From assembly GCA_900320415.1 (NCBI GenBank), contig ONSE01000225.1, forward strand, positions 1-6,228: a stretch of DNA of 6,228 bases, written 5' to 3'. The notes below the pieces were generated by a model that did not search any database, had not been told where the DNA came from, and saw only the letters and a list, made by a program, of their open reading frames with translations. Position numbers and translations under genes: made by a program. Source of the stretch: an uncultured Eubacteriales bacterium. Its GTDB lineage: Bacteria > Bacillota > Clostridia > Oscillospirales > Acutalibacteraceae. Positions 5,167 to 6,228 of the stretch are shown one piece after another. Every line of letters starts with the position of its first letter. The stretch's first letter is position 1.

Positions 5167-5178
5167 GCACAACTGTGC
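5167..5178 (+). repeat. Short palindrome in the leader, possible operator
   Basis: GCACA and TGTGC are exact inverted arms around AC, lying about +14 to +25 from the predicted transcription start and 8 bases before the ribosome site. The position would suit a repressor site or a small leader hairpin. A 12-base palindrome can occur by chance. Confidence 0.3.
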
Positions 5179-5200
5179 TGTATTTAGGAGGTTAATTAAC

Positions 5201-6228
5201 ATGAAAAACTCAAAAAAGCTCATCAGCGTCTTACTCGCCGCGCTGATGTTGATGACGGCGGTTTCTACGGCGTTTACCGTAAGCGCCGCCGGCCTGGCGA
5301 GTCACTACCAGACCAATCCCGGCGGCAAGGTCGGCAAAGCGGGAAACATCACGATTGACGGCGATTTTTCCGATTGGTCGGAGGATATGGTTGTCGCGAC
5401 CAGCGCGGCATGGGACTGTGCCAACCACTACAAGGGCTCCCATGAGAACTGCCTGATCGACGCCTACGCGCTGCTTGCCAGCTGGGACAGCTCCAACCTG
5501 TACATCGGTATGCAGTATGTCAACACCACCGACACCTGGCAGAACGCGGGCGACGCGTCCCTGAGCGACGGAGGCAAGATGGGCGACCTTCACCTCGTTC
5601 TCGCGCTCAGCGTCAATCCTTCCTCTCCCGGACTGACCGGTAAGGTCACAGACGGCAAGTACATCTGGGGCGACGCCATCAACTACAAGACCCACGTTGA
5701 CCACCTGTTCTATATGAGTACAAAGGCAGGCTCCGGTACTCCCGGTCACTTCACCGCCGCGGACTCCACAGGCGTCACCGACTACACCACTCACTGCGCC
5801 AACTTCAAGACAGAGGGCATTGAGTACAAAATGGTTGACGGCAACGTGTGCAGCAGCATCTGGGGCCTCAACGATTCCCAGTCCACCGACGATGTATGCT
5901 CTGACAGCGCTGACTGGGTCGACTACAAGACCTACAAGGGCAGCAAGGGCACACATAACACCAAGTACGACACCTTCTATGAGATCAAGATCCCGTTTGC
6001 CGCTCTCGGCATTACGGCGAGCGATCTGACCAGCAGAGGAATCGGAGCGATGACCCTCTGCGGCAGAGGCGAATCCGCTCTGGACTGCTGTCCGTTCGAT
6101 CTGTCCATGCTCGACAACGCGACAGGCTCTTACGCCAGCGACCCCAGTACCTCTCACGAGAAGGACGACGTTGATGATATCACCGTTCCTCTCGCAAGCG
6201 TCGGCAAGGGCGGCACTACTCCCACCCC
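5201..6228 (+). CDS. Secreted multidomain protein with N-terminal CBM9/DOMON-like domain (partial, 3' end outside window)
   Basis: The reading frame is open from ATG 5201 to the window edge, giving 342 residues. A Sec signal peptide occupies about residues 1-30: Lys at 2, 5 and 6, a hydrophobic core, and likely cleavage near VSA-A at 27-30. The mature part opens with ITIDGDFSDWSEDM (50-63), the start typical of CBM9-like/DOMON-type beta-sandwiches. Later come SWDSSNLYIGMQY (94-106) and YEIKIPFAALGI (260-271), both classic for that fold. The domain seems to end near 335, followed by GKGGTTPTP, the start of a Pro/Thr linker, so further modules should follow. Eight cysteines (73, 84, 199, 217, 233, 287, 296, 297) are unusual for a clostridial exoprotein and could form disulphides. 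Codons strongly favour C-ending forms for Asn, Asp, Tyr and Thr, suggesting high expression, in line with the strong promoter and AGGAGG 9 bases before the ATG. A role in polysaccharide binding or breakdown is likely but the substrate cannot be told. Confidence 0.85.
   Translation, partial: MKNSKKLISVLLAALMLMTAVSTAFTVSAAGLASHYQTNPGGKVGKAGNITIDGDFSDWSEDMVVATSAAWDCANHYKGSHENCLIDAYALLASWDSSNLYIGMQYVNTTDTWQNAGDASLSDGGKMGDLHLVLALSVNPSSPGLTGKVTDGKYIWGDAINYKTHVDHLFYMSTKAGSGTPGHFTAADSTGVTDYTTHCANFKTEGIEYKMVDGNVCSSIWGLNDSQSTDDVCSDSADWVDYKTYKGSKGTHNTKYDTFYEIKIPFAALGITASDLTSRGIGAMTLCGRGESALDCCPFDLSMLDNATGSYASDPSTSHEKDDVDDITVPLASVGKGGTTPT

Noticed and set aside
4687..5223. 178-codon minus-strand open frame across the spoVM region
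   Set aside because: It runs antisense through the terminator hairpin and promoter and lacks a ribosome site; an AT-rich chance frame.
5231..6157. 308-codon open frame on the minus strand, opposite the secreted-protein gene
   Set aside because: It is a Val/Ala/Gly-rich antisense shadow of a gene with strong C-ending codon bias; the plus-strand frame has a signal peptide, promoter, ribosome site and recognisable domain, and the antisense product has no recognisable motif.

Overview
The window looks like chromosomal DNA from an endospore-forming member of the Bacillota, most likely a gut-type clostridium of the Ruminococcaceae/Oscillospiraceae kind. This is inferred from a SpoVM gene, strong GGAGG-type ribosome binding sites, sigma-A-like promoters in AT-rich gaps, moderately GC-rich coding sequence, and a secreted protein with a ruminococcal-style signal peptide. 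I see no mobile element, tRNA, rRNA or CRISPR array. Seven genes are supported here. Six are complete and one runs off the right edge.

Left third (1-2640): a two-gene operon. An ECF sigma factor (63-563) is followed after 5 bases by a 678-residue protein (569-2605). That protein has a short cytoplasmic tail, one membrane segment and a large extracellular beta-propeller of the PF09826 type. The layout suggests a trans-envelope signalling pair in which the propeller protein is sensor and/or anti-sigma factor; this is inferred, not shown. A perfect 11-bp hairpin closes the operon and probably also terminates the convergent gene beyond it.

Middle (2653-4709): a small four-cysteine protein on the minus strand (2653-2859); a PgeF/YfiH-type multicopper-oxidase-fold enzyme starting at TTG (2933-3769); and, tail to tail with a 23-base overlap, an RluC/RluD-type pseudouridine synthase on the minus strand (3747-4709).

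Right third (4710-6228): divergent from the pseudouridine synthase is a tiny sporulation operon of a 47-residue two-helix membrane protein (GTG start, 4799-4942) and a 30-residue SpoVM (4945-5037), ended by a strong terminator at 5076-5117. A sigma-E-like promoter for this pair overlaps the sigma-A-like promoter of the pseudouridine synthase on the other strand. After the terminator, a near-consensus promoter drives a secreted protein (5201 to beyond 6228) with a signal peptide, a CBM9/DOMON-like domain and the start of a Pro/Thr linker; its C-terminal modules lie outside the window.

The points most worth following up are the sigma/propeller pair, the undescribed microprotein coupled to spoVM, and the small Cys4 protein.
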